NCBI GenBank assembly: GCA_040954595.2
Contig: CM082590.2
Span: 2,356,001 to 2,420,000, forward strand
Direction: 5' to 3'
Length of the DNA: 64,000 nt
DNA from: Balanoglossus misakiensis
Taxonomy: Eukaryota > Hemichordata
Made by a program: the position numbers and the translations under genes. Positions 63,376 through 64,000 of this stretch are shown in pieces. Each line of letters opens with the position of its first letter. The first letter of the stretch is position 1. The notes below the pieces were generated by a model. It saw only the letters and a program-made list of their open reading frames with translations. It searched no databases and had not been told where the DNA came from.

Positions 63376-64000
63376 AAGAACGTTTCCACTAGACTCTGTA
63401 GATCGACGGATAGCTGTAAAATTTCCATGGTTGCTTTTAAACAGCCTCGTTTATTTACCGATTTCTGTTGTGAGGCGCAGAACACATAGATAGGCATATG
63501 TGCATAAGAAAGTTTTCCACTATAGACTCTGTAGATCGAGAGATAGTTCTAAAATGTCCATGGTTGCTTCCAAACACAGCCTCGTTTATTTACCGATTTC
63601 TGTTGTGATGCGCATAACACATAGATAGGCCTATGCGCATAAGAACGTTTTCCACTAGACTCTGTAGATCGACGGATAGTTGTACAATTTCCATGGTTGC
63701 TTCCAAACAGCATCGTTTATTTACCGAATTCTGTTGTGAGGCGCAGAACACGTAATAGGTCTATGCGCATAAGGAAGTTTTCCACCAGACTCTGTAGATC
63801 GACGGATAGTTGTAAAATTTCATGATTGCTTCCAAATACAGCCTCGTTTATTTACCGATTTCTGTTGTGATGCGCATAACACATAGATAGGCCTATGCGC
63901 ATGAGAACGTTTTCCACTAGACTATGTAGATCGACGGATAGTTGTACAATTTCCATGGTTGCTTCCAAACAGCCTCGTTTATTTACCGATTTCTGTTGTG

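Larger units (their letters stand above)
58799..64000. repeat. Satellite DNA array, right part
   Basis: The same satellite resumes in phase immediately after the insertion, beginning inside an A-type monomer ('ctaccaaacacagcctcg'), and continues to the end of the window. No gene is present. Monomer subtypes here match those upstream, including the 'gctatacaat' variant at about 58,912 shared with about 56,549. The segment is built mainly from a 12-monomer unit of 1,579 or 1,609 bp and ends mid-monomer, so the array continues beyond 64,000. Confidence 0.97.

Noticed and set aside
1-64000. CRISPR array
   Set aside because: The repeats are about 131 bp and directly abutting, with no unique spacers, no leader and no cas genes.
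1-64000. rDNA, 5S or tRNA gene tandem array
   Set aside because: The monomer has no 5S internal control region, no tRNA A/B boxes and no rRNA-like conserved segments.
1-64000. Hammerhead ribozyme in the monomer, as in some animal satellites
   Set aside because: The CUGANGA and GAAA core elements are not present in the right arrangement on either strand of the consensus monomer.
1-64000. Telomeric or subtelomeric simple repeats
   Set aside because: No TTAGGG-type runs are present anywhere on either strand.

Overview
This window is almost entirely satellite DNA. From base 1 to base 58,425, and again from 58,799 to the end, it is a head-to-tail array of a monomer of about 130-133 bp (a few are 124 bp), roughly 480 copies, all in one orientation and with no unrelated spacers. 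It contains no protein-coding gene, rRNA or tRNA that I can support. The array runs off both ends, so the true array exceeds 64 kb. Monomers fall into recurring subtypes, and the commonest arrangement alternates an A type (cagcctcgtttgtttacaaa) with a B-like type (cagcctcgtttatttaccga), giving a local dimer of about 263-266 bp. An array of this size, monomer length and multi-scale structure points to a eukaryotic chromosome, in a pericentromeric, centromeric or subtelomeric heterochromatin setting. I cannot name the species. CpG sites are frequent in the monomer, and many inter-copy differences are C-to-T or G-to-A at CpG.

Above the monomer level the array is a patchwork of nested in-register duplications. 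Adjacent or nearby blocks match at offsets of 2,496, 2,103, 2,510, 1,449, 787, 1,841, 2,507, 215, 796, 263, 782, 2,491, 654, 1,980 and 1,579/1,609 bp. Longer-range copies lie 4,085, 4,203, 6,059, 6,699, 7,109, 11,605/11,820 and 14,062 bp apart. Four separate matches cluster near 2.5 kb (about 19 monomers), suggesting a loose higher-order repeat. A 124-bp monomer carrying a distinctive 'tcaactttagatcaacgg' variant recurs 20 times as a marker of these larger units.

Layout: 1-9 kb holds the 2,496-bp tandem duplication and monomers with 'acacgttatagg'. 9-21 kb holds the 2,103-, 2,510-, 1,449- and 787-bp duplications. 21-40 kb holds a roughly 5-kb segmental duplication (22.3-27.2 kb copied at 33.9-39.0 kb) around 1,841- and 2,507-bp repeats. 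40-58 kb is a mosaic enriched in 'gctttt', 'gagcacgtaat' and 'gctgaacacatac' variants. 58.8-64 kb is built of 1.58-1.61-kb repeats.

The one non-satellite stretch is a 373-bp insertion at 58,426-58,798, flanked by an 11-bp direct repeat. A paralogous unoccupied copy of the same site lies at 56,436-56,446, 1.98 kb upstream. The insert has hairpins near both ends, three CCAAT boxes and a YY1-like site, and looks like a short non-autonomous mobile element or a captured promoter-like fragment. The insertion is the clearest discrete event in the window. The paired palindromes of the monomer and the alternating CENP-B-like motif are the most interesting candidate functional signals.
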